Positions 1 to 5,339 of a stretch of DNA of 5,339 nucleotides are shown here, piece after piece. The stretch is from positions 1-5,339 of the forward strand of contig JAGQVC010000144.1 in assembly GCA_020438185.1 (NCBI GenBank), read 5' to 3'. Made by a program: the position numbers and the translations under genes. Numbering within the stretch: the first letter of the stretch is position 1; the number at the start of each line of letters is the position of its first letter. The DNA is from Bacteroidota bacterium. Lineage in GTDB: Bacteria; Bacteroidota; Bacteroidia; M30B66. Below the pieces are notes generated by a model. The model saw nothing but the letters and a program-made list of their open reading frames with translations, was not told the DNA's origin and ran no database searches.

Positions 1-594
1 AATGAGGCTATGAACAACCGTAGTGATCCGCTTAACTGGGCCATGAATGAAAATTCCGCCCGGAGGGCGCTAACCGAAGCAAAACGAAACCGCCGATTGA
101 GTGCCGACATGAATATAAGTTACGGACTCAACCAGACGGGCGCTACCTTTGATGCATCAACTCAGAATCCGCTGGAATCGCAGTTTGCGGGCATTTCGTT
201 CAGTATTCCGATTGCCAGCATGGGATTGAACCGGGCCAACCAGAAGGCTGCCGAAGCCGGACTTGAGGCCCAGCAGGCACAAATAGAATTGAATCGCAAC
301 AATATGGAGCAGAGCGTCTTCGCAGCTGCGCTGCAATTAAAACAACTCGAAAACAGTTTGAACATCTCGGCGAAAGCCGATACGATTGCACAAAAACGTT
401 ACGAAGTGGCGAAAAACCGATACCGGATTGGTACAGTTGACATAACCAATTTATTGATTGCCCAGAATGAGAAAGACCAGGCTTTGATTACGTATGTGAA
501 TACGCTTGGTGATTACTGGATGGCTTATTACAGTTTGCGCAGGCTGACTTTGTACGATTTTGTGGAAGGAAAAAGGCTGGTGACTGAAAATTAA
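1..594 (+). CDS. TolC family outer membrane efflux protein, C-terminal part (5' end outside window)
   Basis: The reading frame is open from base 1, so the ATG at 10 is probably internal and the visible 197 residues are the C-terminal half of a protein that is usually 420-500 residues long. Seen directly: a segment with the pattern of a second TolC half-repeat. A helix rich in A/R/E/K (residues 15-33) is followed by a strand-like stretch, NISYGLNQTG, then the GISFSIPIASMG segment (64-75) that forms membrane strands in this family. Next come long amphipathic coiled-coil helices (about 76-165) with the typical RYRIGTVDITNLLIAQN motif (140-156) and a final YWMAYYSLRRLTLYDF. Family knowledge: TolC-like trimers form the outer membrane and periplasmic channel of RND or ABC efflux and of type I secretion. 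In Bacteroidota they often close an operon behind the membrane fusion and RND pump genes, which would lie upstream here. The substrate cannot be told. Confidence 0.9.
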   Translation, partial: NEAMNNRSDPLNWAMNENSARRALTEAKRNRRLSADMNISYGLNQTGATFDASTQNPLESQFAGISFSIPIASMGLNRANQKAAEAGLEAQQAQIELNRNNMEQSVFAAALQLKQLENSLNISAKADTIAQKRYEVAKNRYRIGTVDITNLLIAQNEKDQALITYVNTLGDYWMAYYSLRRLTLYDFVEGKRLVTEN

Positions 595-602
595 AAGCAA
601 TC

Positions 603-646
603 GCAAGGATGCCTGTTGCACAATCCACCATTGCTTAGCATCTTGC
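603..646 (+). repeat. Imperfect inverted repeat between efflux and acyltransferase genes
   Basis: The arms GCAAGGATGC (603-612) and GCATCTTGC (638-646) are complementary apart from one bulged base. They enclose about 25 bases that contain a second small inverted repeat, CAAT/ATTG. There is no T-run after it, so it is not an intrinsic terminator. In RNA it could fold just before the acyltransferase start at 651. Any function is inference, and a chance hairpin is possible. Confidence 0.35.
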
Positions 647-650
647 ACGG

Positions 651-1856
651 ATGTTTTACCGGATTGTTCATGTGTTGCTCACGTTGTGGCTTAGAATTCA
701 CCTCAGGCGCTTATTTCTGAGAGGATTGCATAATGTTCCGTCCACCGGTCCGGTAATGTTCGCAGCCAATCACGGGAATGCTTTTCTGGATGCCGTAATT
801 TTGGGCTTGACGCTTAAGCGTCCGGTCTGGTTTCTGACCCGCTCGGATGTCTTTAAAAAACGCTGGCAACGCTACCTGCTCAACAAGCTCAATATGATTC
901 CCATTTACCGGATTCGCGATGGGATTGATTCGCTTGAAAACAACAAGGAAACGTTCGAAATTTGTACGCGCCTGATGCGTGAAGGCAAAGCCCTGCTTAT
1001 TTTCTCGGAGGGAAATGGTAAACCCGAGCATCGTTTACGTCCCTTAAAAAAAGGCACGGCACGAATCGCATTTCAGGCTGCTTCTGAAATTGGCTGGCCC
1101 GAAAACTTTCAAATTATTCCGCTGGGAATCAACTATGTAAACCATACAAATTTCCGAACGGAAGTATTGCTGGGTTTTGGCGAAGGTATTTTCCTGAATA
1201 AATTCAGGTCGGAATTCGAAAGCAATCAGCCGCAGGCTTTAAAGGCACTCACTCATGAGTTATTTCAGGGAATCTGCGACGAAATGATTCATATTCCGGA
1301 GCGCGATCAGGAGCCATTTGCAGGCATTGCTCTGGCCCTGAGCCGGGCCGAAAAAATCTATCCTGTATTTGGTTTCCGCTTCGAAGAAGAAGGCCGGCTG
1401 GATCATGAACAGCAAGTACTCAGCAATTTTCTGGAACGCGATTCCGATGAATTGCGGGAGAAACTGAGTCGCTTCGAAAAGCGAAGCCGCGAATTGCATA
1501 TTCCCATGCACATGTCGCCATCGGTGCCGGGCGCCGCGCGACCTAAAAGTATGCTCGCATTTTTATTGCTGGCATTTTTTCCCGCTCTCGCGGGAATGAT
1601 ATTTCATGCCCTGCCCATGACAGCGGCATTTCGCTTAACCGGAAAAGTAGTTCGTGATCCGCAGTTTTACAGTTCGGTTTTGTTAGGCACCGGATTTCTT
1701 TTCACCTTAATCTGGTATGTACTGTGGGTTGTTGTGTTGCTGGTAGTGAAGCCGGTTGCCTTGCTAATTTTAATCATTCTGCCTTTGGCAGGATACCTTA
1801 CTTTGCTGTATCCCGATGCCATGCAGCGACAGAGGATGCGCAATTTGAAGGGTTGA
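651..1856 (+). CDS. Membrane-anchored 1-acyl-glycerol-3-phosphate / glycerol-3-phosphate acyltransferase (PlsC/LPLAT family)
   Basis: This 401-residue protein has the acyltransferase blocks in order: motif I NHGNAFLDA (40-48), spaced HX5D (H41, D47) rather than the HX4D of classical PlsC; motif II near NMIPIYRIRDG (81-91); motif III FSEGNGKPEH (118-127), the FxEG phosphate-binding block; and motif IV IIPLGINY (155-162). A charged region (210-290) follows. The C-terminus has hydrophobic segments at about 301-324 and 341-385, so the enzyme is probably held in the inner membrane. Family knowledge: such enzymes transfer acyl groups to glycerol-3-phosphate or lysophosphatidate in phospholipid synthesis, and HX5D also occurs in yeast-type GPATs. 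The exact acceptor is not clear. The start at 651 is the only good one: an in-frame TAG lies at 636-638, and the next Met is just before motif I. The gene begins 56 bases after the efflux gene and may be co-transcribed with it. Confidence 0.88.
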   Translation: MFYRIVHVLLTLWLRIHLRRLFLRGLHNVPSTGPVMFAANHGNAFLDAVILGLTLKRPVWFLTRSDVFKKRWQRYLLNKLNMIPIYRIRDGIDSLENNKETFEICTRLMREGKALLIFSEGNGKPEHRLRPLKKGTARIAFQAASEIGWPENFQIIPLGINYVNHTNFRTEVLLGFGEGIFLNKFRSEFESNQPQALKALTHELFQGICDEMIHIPERDQEPFAGIALALSRAEKIYPVFGFRFEEEGRLDHEQQVLSNFLERDSDELREKLSRFEKRSRELHIPMHMSPSVPGAARPKSMLAFLLLAFFPALAGMIFHALPMTAAFRLTGKVVRDPQFYSSVLLGTGFLFTLIWYVLWVVVLLVVKPVALLILIILPLAGYLTLLYPDAMQRQRMRNLKG

Positions 1857-1886
1857 AATTAGTCTTAGCGATTTAATTAATATTGA

Positions 1887-2201
1887 TTATTTAATTCCAC
1901 GTCTGATTTTATCTGGATTTTGTCTTGTATCGAATACTGTGGCAATATAAATCAAGTCATTTCCTATCCAATATATGATTTTATAATTTGTGTAGATTAA
2001 ATAATAATACTTGATTGTCCTCTTGCGCAGCAGTTCTTCTCTTTGACCAATAAATGGATTATGTGATAATAATTCAGTTTGCTTTATTATTCCCTCAACT
2101 ATTTTATTTGCTATCTTATAGGATGCTTTATAATTATAGTAATCAAAAATGTTCTTTAGGCGATCAACAGATTCTTGAGTCCAAAGAATCTTCATTTCCA
2201 T
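1887..2201 (-). CDS. RelE/ParE family toxin of a type II toxin-antitoxin system
   Basis: The protein is 104 residues (102 from the second Met), a usual size for the family. Seen directly: MKILWTQESVDRLKNIFDYY at the N-terminus, where the strand-helix pattern matches ParE/RelE starts; a NPFIGQREELL segment (48-58) carrying the usual P..G turn; and the core KRTIKYYYLIYTNYKIIYWI (60-79), followed by LIYIATVFDTRQNP (83-96), the last strand with the conserved D.RQ/R.P ending. Family knowledge: members inhibit gyrase (ParE) or cut mRNA at the ribosome (RelE). The DTRQNP ending is more ParE-like, but the target is not determined. Two starts are possible. The ATG at 2201 overlaps the antitoxin by 10 bases. 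The ATG at 2195 forms an ATGA overlap with the antitoxin stop and gives the more typical MKI start, so I favour it. The gene is AT-rich, unlike the acyltransferase gene it faces tail to tail 30 bases away. Confidence 0.87.
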   Translation of the reverse strand: MEMKILWTQESVDRLKNIFDYYNYKASYKIANKIVEGIIKQTELLSHNPFIGQREELLRKRTIKYYYLIYTNYKIIYWIGNDLIYIATVFDTRQNPDKIRRGIK

Positions 2202-2449
2202 GATTGAATCTGCTTTTTGAGACCCTTTGATGACACCAATTTGCCCTCATTGGCTTCATTCTCAGCTTTATCAATCATTTTATTCAGTTCGGCTTCTGTA
2301 AAAGGTTTATTTAATTCGCGTTCTAACCTCTCAATTCTTTCTTCTTTAAGAATTGATTCAATTTTACTAATAGTTTCTTCTGTTTGAATTTTAAGAAACT
2401 CTTCAATTAGAAGAAGCTTTTTTATTTCTACTGCAGTTCTCATTTTCAT
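2192..2449 (-). CDS. Antitoxin partner of the RelE/ParE toxin (uncharacterised family)
   Basis: This small acidic and lysine-rich protein is 85 residues from the ATG at 2449, or 83 from the ATG at 2443. It lies directly upstream of and overlaps the toxin gene. Seen directly: an almost entirely helical, charged sequence with a short hydrophobic N-terminal helix (AVEIKKLLLIEEFLKI), a middle coiled-coil-like stretch (ISKIESILKEERIERLEREL), then FTEAELNKMIDKAENEANEGKLVSSKGLKKQIQSWK. This last part resembles the tail of Bacteroidota antitoxins (x-E-E-hydrophobic-x-I-x-x-A ... EGK ... W) that wraps the toxin. I see no clear ribbon-helix-helix or helix-turn-helix, so autoregulation by DNA binding is unproven. 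An in-frame TTG at 2458 would extend it, but it lies inside the likely -7 promoter element and is rejected as a start. The role rests mainly on position and overlap with the toxin. Confidence 0.78.
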   Translation of the reverse strand: MKMRTAVEIKKLLLIEEFLKIQTEETISKIESILKEERIERLERELNKPFTEAELNKMIDKAENEANEGKLVSSKGLKKQIQSWK

Positions 2450-2455
2450 TTTTAC

Positions 2456-2483
2456 CAAAGTTAACCAGAAATCTCACACCCAA
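2456..2483 (-). promoter_or_regulatory. Candidate Bacteroidota promoter of the antitoxin-toxin pair
   Basis: Read on the minus strand, TTG (2483-2481), a 17-base spacer and TAACTTTG (2463-2456) match the Bacteroidota consensus TTG ... TAnnTTTG. Transcription would begin about 5-8 bases after the -7 box, at roughly 2448-2451. That is at or next to the antitoxin ATG at 2449, so the message would be leaderless or nearly so. The motif match is seen; activity is inferred. Confidence 0.55.
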
Positions 2484-2605
2484 CTCATTAACTATTTGAA
2501 GAATTAAACATGTTGATACTTCATGCAAGTGACAATTGTTTGCATACTCAACGTTTCTCTGTATTGTATAGTTACTTCTTTGAAATAGAAAGCAATTTAA
2601 ATTCA

Positions 2606-2634
2606 CTGAAAATCAACCAAATGCAATATATTTG
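2606..2634 (+). promoter_or_regulatory. Candidate promoter of the secreted PKD/T9SS protein gene
   Basis: TATATTTG at 2627-2634 is an exact match to the Bacteroidota -7 element TAnnTTTG. At the right distance upstream (18-base spacer) there is only CTG (2606-2608), one mismatch from TTG. Transcription would begin near 2640 and give a leader of about 65 bases before the ATG at 2707. No Shine-Dalgarno site precedes that ATG; the leader is A-rich, as is usual in this phylum. Confidence 0.4.
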
Positions 2635-2635
2635 G
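2617..2635. repeat. Inverted repeat CCAAAT-N7-ATTTGG overlapping the -7 element
   Basis: A perfect 6-base inverted repeat (2617-2622 and 2630-2635) with a 7-base spacer. Its right arm covers most of the TATATTTG promoter element at 2627-2634. A dyad placed over a promoter is where a repressor would bind, but arms of six AT-rich bases can arise by chance. Confidence 0.35.
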
Positions 2636-2706
2636 CATAAATAATCCCGGCGTGTAAACCCTTTTGAGATAGTGTCCGTGTTTGGGGATATAAAAACTAT
2701 TGAACT

Positions 2707-4131
2707 ATGAAAAAACTCTTCTCTCTGGCCTTTGTTATCCTGGCAGGATTCGGGCTTTCGAAAGCACAAAACTGTGATTTTACTTTCGATTTTGACAGTG
2801 CAACCGGTGAACTGACATTAGTCGGACCGGCCAACATGAGTCCCGCAAGCGGTATGTTTATCTGGACATTTAATAACGGGAATTTCATGAATGGATATAC
2901 GGTTACGAACACTTATACTCAAAACACCACAGAAGTAGTGAATCTAAGCGTTTACGGAAATTCTCCTGACAGCAGCTTAATTTGCACTTCAACTATGACG
3001 ATTGCAATCGTTCTGGATAATCCTTCACAGAATTGTTCTATAACTGCTCAGCCTAACAGCTTCCTGCCATATTCATATACTTTACTGGTTCCCGGAGCGG
3101 CTGCCATGCCATCATGGGAAATAGACGGTGTAAGCATTGGTACCGGATTCCAGTTCCTATATGAATTTCCCGGTCCCGGAAATTACCTCGTTTGTACTTC
3201 AGTAGCCAGCGGTGGAGCCGTTTGTAATAGTTGTATTGATCTTGTTATTCCTGGCGATACAATTCAGCCTCCGGCACCTGATTGTGATGCTTCATTCTTT
3301 GCCTCAGCAGGTCCGCTTACCGGATTCTTTATCCCAACCGGAAACGGATATTACAACACGCCAATTGGAGGAGGTTACCAGTATTCATGGGATTTTGGTG
3401 ATGGTGAAACATCTTCCGAAATGTACCCTTTCCATGTTTATTCAAGTGCAGGATCGTACAATGTGTGTTTAACAGTTAGCCTTAACGGTGAATGTACAGA
3501 TACACAGTGTCAGTCTGTTGAAATCCCTGAAGAAGTTGTATTCCCTCCGGATTCATTGTGTTCAGCATACTTCGTTGTAAGTCAGGAAAATGCCTTTGAA
3601 GTGAATGTAGTGAATGCATCCAATGTTAATAGCGGAAACTTTACCTGGACAATCAATGGAGGCGGTATCAGCATAACTGCGAACGGCGCTTATCCTGAAA
3701 TTTCAGTTGAGACTACAGGCAGTTTTGAGCTTTGCCTGACCGTTGACGGCCCGAACAACTGTGTTGCAACTTATTGCGATTCAATTGTAGTTGACGAAAA
3801 TGGTATTCTCGATGGTAAGCTTGCATCAAGCGGTTTCACAATCAATGTGTATAGTCCTGCCGGAATTACCGGATATCAAACAACTGGTATCGAACAAATT
3901 GAAGAGCCATTCAGCATGTTCCCGAATCCATTCAGCGATATGTTTACAATTTCCGGTTCGAATGCCAAAGCATATCAGATTTTAAGTGTTGATGGTAAAC
4001 TTGTAAAACAAGGAAACATCAATTCTGATCTGAGCAACGTTTCAACTTCTGAATTAAATTCAGGTATTTATTTCCTGAATATTCTGAAAACAGATGGCAC
4101 TACAACTGTTTTGAAAATCTCTAAGAAGTAA
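2707..4131 (+). CDS. Secreted multi-module PKD/Ig-like protein with T9SS type A sorting domain
   Basis: The protein is 474 residues. A signal peptide covers residues 1-20 (lysines, hydrophobic core, then LSKA before QNC). Four Ig-like modules follow, each opening with a cysteine: about 23-104, 110-181, 193-273 and 285-363. Module three is a recognisable PKD domain, with YSWDFGDGETSSE (226-238), HVY (243-245), the G249-x-Y251 turn and VCLTVS. Modules two to four share a cysteine pattern (C163/173/176, C254/263/268, C343/352/357), which suggests disulfides within modules. A linker (about 364-400) leads to a type A T9SS C-terminal domain (404-474): FPNPFSD, YQILSVDGKLVKQG, the GIYFLNI strand and a basic end, KISKK. 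Family knowledge: this tail directs export through the outer membrane and is then cleaved, with the product released or attached to the cell surface. No catalytic domain is seen, so an adhesive, structural or ligand-binding role is inferred. A terminator follows 14 bases after the stop codon. Confidence 0.92.
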   Translation: MKKLFSLAFVILAGFGLSKAQNCDFTFDFDSATGELTLVGPANMSPASGMFIWTFNNGNFMNGYTVTNTYTQNTTEVVNLSVYGNSPDSSLICTSTMTIAIVLDNPSQNCSITAQPNSFLPYSYTLLVPGAAAMPSWEIDGVSIGTGFQFLYEFPGPGNYLVCTSVASGGAVCNSCIDLVIPGDTIQPPAPDCDASFFASAGPLTGFFIPTGNGYYNTPIGGGYQYSWDFGDGETSSEMYPFHVYSSAGSYNVCLTVSLNGECTDTQCQSVEIPEEVVFPPDSLCSAYFVVSQENAFEVNVVNASNVNSGNFTWTINGGGISITANGAYPEISVETTGSFELCLTVDGPNNCVATYCDSIVVDENGILDGKLASSGFTINVYSPAGITGYQTTGIEQIEEPFSMFPNPFSDMFTISGSNAKAYQILSVDGKLVKQGNINSDLSNVSTSELNSGIYFLNILKTDGTTTVLKISKK

Positions 4132-4145
4132 TCTGCCCTAACCCA

Positions 4146-4174
4146 ATCCCCCGGAAATTCCGGGGGATTTTTTT
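4146..4174 (+). terminator. Intrinsic terminator after the secreted-protein gene
   Basis: A 10-base perfect stem (ATCCCCCGGA at 4146-4155, TCCGGGGGAT at 4159-4168) with a 3-base loop is followed by a run of seven T (4168-4174). The GC-rich stem plus T-run is a textbook Rho-independent terminator for the plus-strand gene ending at 4131. It ends only two bases before the sigma factor ATG at 4177. Confidence 0.9.
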
Positions 4175-4176
4175 CT

Positions 4177-4737
4177 ATGGAAAAACCACCACTGCAGCTA
4201 CTAAATGATTGCAGAAAGGACAACCGGAAGGCGCACTTCCAGTTGTATAAGTGGTGTTTTGACTACATGTTACAAATTTGCCGCAGGTATTACACGCAGG
4301 AAGAAGACCTGAAGTCGGCAATCAATTTGAGCTTCCTGCACTTAATCCGGTCGCTTGACCGAATGACCGAAAAATATGAGTCCATATATTTTCACGCATG
4401 GGTAAAAAAAATAACCATACGGGTCATCATTGACGAATTCAGAAAAAACAAAAAATACCGCGATTCAATTGAACTTTATGATGAGCCGGTAAATGAATCA
4501 GAATCAGGCTTTTCTTTTCCCGCAGAAGGATTTGAAGAAAGAGAAGAAATAAGAAAAGCCATTTTAAAATTACCTGAGATGAGCAGGACTGTTTTTAATC
4601 TGCATGCCATTGAAGGATACACACATGAAGAAATAGCCGGAATACTTGGAATTTCTGCAAATACTTCCAAGGTTCACATGTTCAGGGCCCGGCAAAAGCT
4701 TCAGGACTTATTGCAACTAACCAAACATGTTTCGTGA
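4177..4737 (+). CDS. ECF-type RNA polymerase sigma-70 family sigma factor
   Basis: At 186 residues this has the usual length of an ECF sigma factor. Seen directly: region 2 at about 10-95, with LLNDCRKDNRKAHFQLYKW (N-terminal helix), the YYTQEEDLKSAINLSFLHL core-binding stretch (39-57) and FHAWVKKITIRVIIDEFRKNKK (72-93), which carries the W and basic residues that contact the -10 region. A short acidic linker (about 96-120) follows. Region 4 lies at 126-180, with ILKLPEMSRTVFNLHAIEGY and the helix-turn-helix THEEIAGILGISANTSKVHMFRARQKL. Region 3 is absent, as expected for ECF factors. The start at 4177 is needed because region 2 begins near residue 10 and the next Met is residue 31; no GTG or TTG lies between the in-frame stop at 4129-4131 and this ATG. 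The next gene overlaps by one base. The target genes are unknown. Confidence 0.92.
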   Translation: MEKPPLQLLNDCRKDNRKAHFQLYKWCFDYMLQICRRYYTQEEDLKSAINLSFLHLIRSLDRMTEKYESIYFHAWVKKITIRVIIDEFRKNKKYRDSIELYDEPVNESESGFSFPAEGFEEREEIRKAILKLPEMSRTVFNLHAIEGYTHEEIAGILGISANTSKVHMFRARQKLQDLLQLTKHVS

Positions 4738-5339
4738 TGGATACGAATCATTCAAAATATTCACCCGAAGATTTCTGGCCGCAGGCCGAGGAAATGCTCG
4801 ACTCGCATTTTTCACGTAAAAGAAGATTGCGTTTATTCAAAATTATTGCATCGGTTTTGAGTCTCCTATTATTAATAGGATTCGCTTTTTACATGATGAA
4901 TTCTGATGATAATATTCAACCGGAACAGATGGCGGTTCAATCTTCCGAAAGTATTGCCCCTGAATCAAATGCGCATTCTGATGCAAATCTTTACACTGCA
5001 GAAAATGATGATTTAATTAATAAACCTGAAAACAAAATTTCAGAATCAACCGAACCGTTAATTATAGAAGGCCAGACAAAATCAGAAAATGATAATTCTG
5101 AGGCTGAATTAAATCCCACAATTTCACCTGTCAAAAAGAAAATTAATTCTTCCGAAAAAGAAAATAAAACATCCGGTTCGAACAATAATCAAAGGGATAA
5201 TACCGCCAGCATTAAAGCAGAAAAGAAAGCCAGTACAAAAACCAAACGAGGAAATAATTCACTTAATATTAATCAAAAAAAATCCGGAATTAATCAGCAA
5301 ATAAATAACAGCGAAACCACCGCAAGTCGGACCAACCTG
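4737..5339 (+). CDS. Single-pass membrane protein, possible regulator of the sigma factor (3' end outside window)
   Basis: The frame starts at the ATG in TGATG (sharing base A4737 with the sigma stop) and stays open to the window end: 201 residues with no stop. Seen directly: a short N-terminal segment of about 32 residues with EDFWPQAEEMLDSHFSRKRR (11-30), then one hydrophobic segment at about 33-54 (LFKIIASVLSLLLLIGFAFYMM). From residue 55 there is a long polar, N/S/E/K-rich, low-complexity stretch without recognisable domains. By the positive-inside rule the RKRR before the membrane segment puts the N-terminus in the cytoplasm and the low-complexity part in the periplasm. I do not recognise a family. 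The genetic coupling to an ECF sigma gene and this topology suggest an anti-sigma factor or a membrane sensor. The N-terminal part is short for a sigma-binding domain and has no visible zinc motif (HxxxCxxC). A downstream outer membrane barrel or other domain may lie beyond the window. Confidence 0.72.
   Translation, partial: MDTNHSKYSPEDFWPQAEEMLDSHFSRKRRLRLFKIIASVLSLLLLIGFAFYMMNSDDNIQPEQMAVQSSESIAPESNAHSDANLYTAENDDLINKPENKISESTEPLIIEGQTKSENDNSEAELNPTISPVKKKINSSEKENKTSGSNNNQRDNTASIKAEKKASTKTKRGNNSLNINQKKSGINQQINNSETTASRTNL

Larger units (their letters stand above)
2459..2706. other. AT-rich divergent intergenic region
   Basis: These 248 bases separate the divergent antitoxin and secreted-protein genes. 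They hold the two promoter candidates and the CCAAAT/ATTTGG inverted repeat described separately. Minus-strand reading frames cross the region but have no family-like features and no overlap logic, so I do not call a gene. No terminator is visible. Confidence 0.6.

Noticed and set aside
711..1511. Minus-strand frames inside the acyltransferase gene
   Set aside because: They are antisense to all four conserved acyltransferase motifs and show no features of their own.
1857..1895. AT-rich inverted repeats (TTAATTAA and AATTAATATT-like) between the convergent acyltransferase and toxin genes, considered as a bidirectional terminator
   Set aside because: The pairing is short and made only of A/T bases, with no GC stem and no proper T-run, so it would be too weak to call.
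2403..2606. Minus-strand 67-codon frame overlapping the antitoxin start
   Set aside because: It overlaps the antitoxin's promoter and N-terminus in another frame, has no family-like pattern and no neighbour logic. The antitoxin frame explains the region better.
2572..2912. Minus-strand frames over the intergenic region and the start of the secreted-protein gene
   Set aside because: Their sequences are irregular and they run antisense to a clear signal peptide and Ig-like module.
3212..3985. Alternative plus-strand frames inside the secreted-protein gene
   Set aside because: They are out-of-frame shadows of a gene with clear domain content over its full length.
4129..4179. Stop-codon read-through fusing the secreted protein to the sigma factor (same frame)
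   Set aside because: The T9SS sorting domain ends normally at the TAA, and a secreted protein fused to a cytoplasmic sigma factor makes no sense. The shared frame is probably chance.
4991..5185. Minus-strand 64-codon frame opposite the low-complexity part of the membrane protein
   Set aside because: It is the mirror of a biased N/S/E/K-rich coding stretch; the plus frame is coupled to the sigma gene and open for 201 codons.

Overview
The window looks like part of a Bacteroidota chromosome. Three signs point there: a secreted PKD-type protein ending in a type IX secretion (T9SS) sorting domain, promoter candidates of the Bacteroidota type (TTG ... TAnnTTTG), and starts that lack Shine-Dalgarno sites. 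Species cannot be told from the sequence.

Layout: (1) 1-594 (+) is the C-terminal part of a TolC-type outer membrane efflux protein, cut by the window edge. (2) 651-1856 (+) is a membrane-anchored glycerophospholipid acyltransferase (PlsC/LPLAT family) with an HX5D active-site motif. (3) 1887-2449 (-) is a compact antitoxin-toxin pair with a RelE/ParE-type toxin. It is markedly AT-rich (about 30% G+C in the toxin lines I counted by hand, against about 45-50% in the acyltransferase), runs convergently to the acyltransferase and looks like acquired DNA. (4) 2459-2706 is an AT-rich divergent intergenic region with a promoter candidate for each flanking operon. (5) 2707-4131 (+) encodes a secreted protein with a signal peptide, four cysteine-bearing Ig/PKD-like modules and a C-terminal T9SS type A sorting domain. 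(6) 4146-4174 is a strong intrinsic terminator. (7) 4177-4737 (+) encodes an ECF-type sigma factor whose start codon lies two bases after the terminator T-run. (8) 4737-5339 (+) is the start of a single-pass membrane protein that overlaps the sigma stop by one base (TGATG) and runs off the window.

Working picture: the efflux and acyltransferase genes are cell-envelope housekeeping functions and may be co-transcribed. The toxin-antitoxin pair is an independent, probably mobile cassette. The sigma factor and the membrane protein form a translationally coupled unit, and the natural inference is a cell-surface signalling pair in which the membrane protein controls the sigma factor. The placement of the sigma start against the terminator of the secreted-protein gene raises the possibility that sigma expression depends on read-through from that gene. 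I see no RNA genes, CRISPR arrays, insertion sequences or phage genes. The most unusual points are the terminator/start arrangement, the repeated cysteine pattern of the secreted protein, the uncharacterised sigma partner and the nearly leaderless antitoxin.
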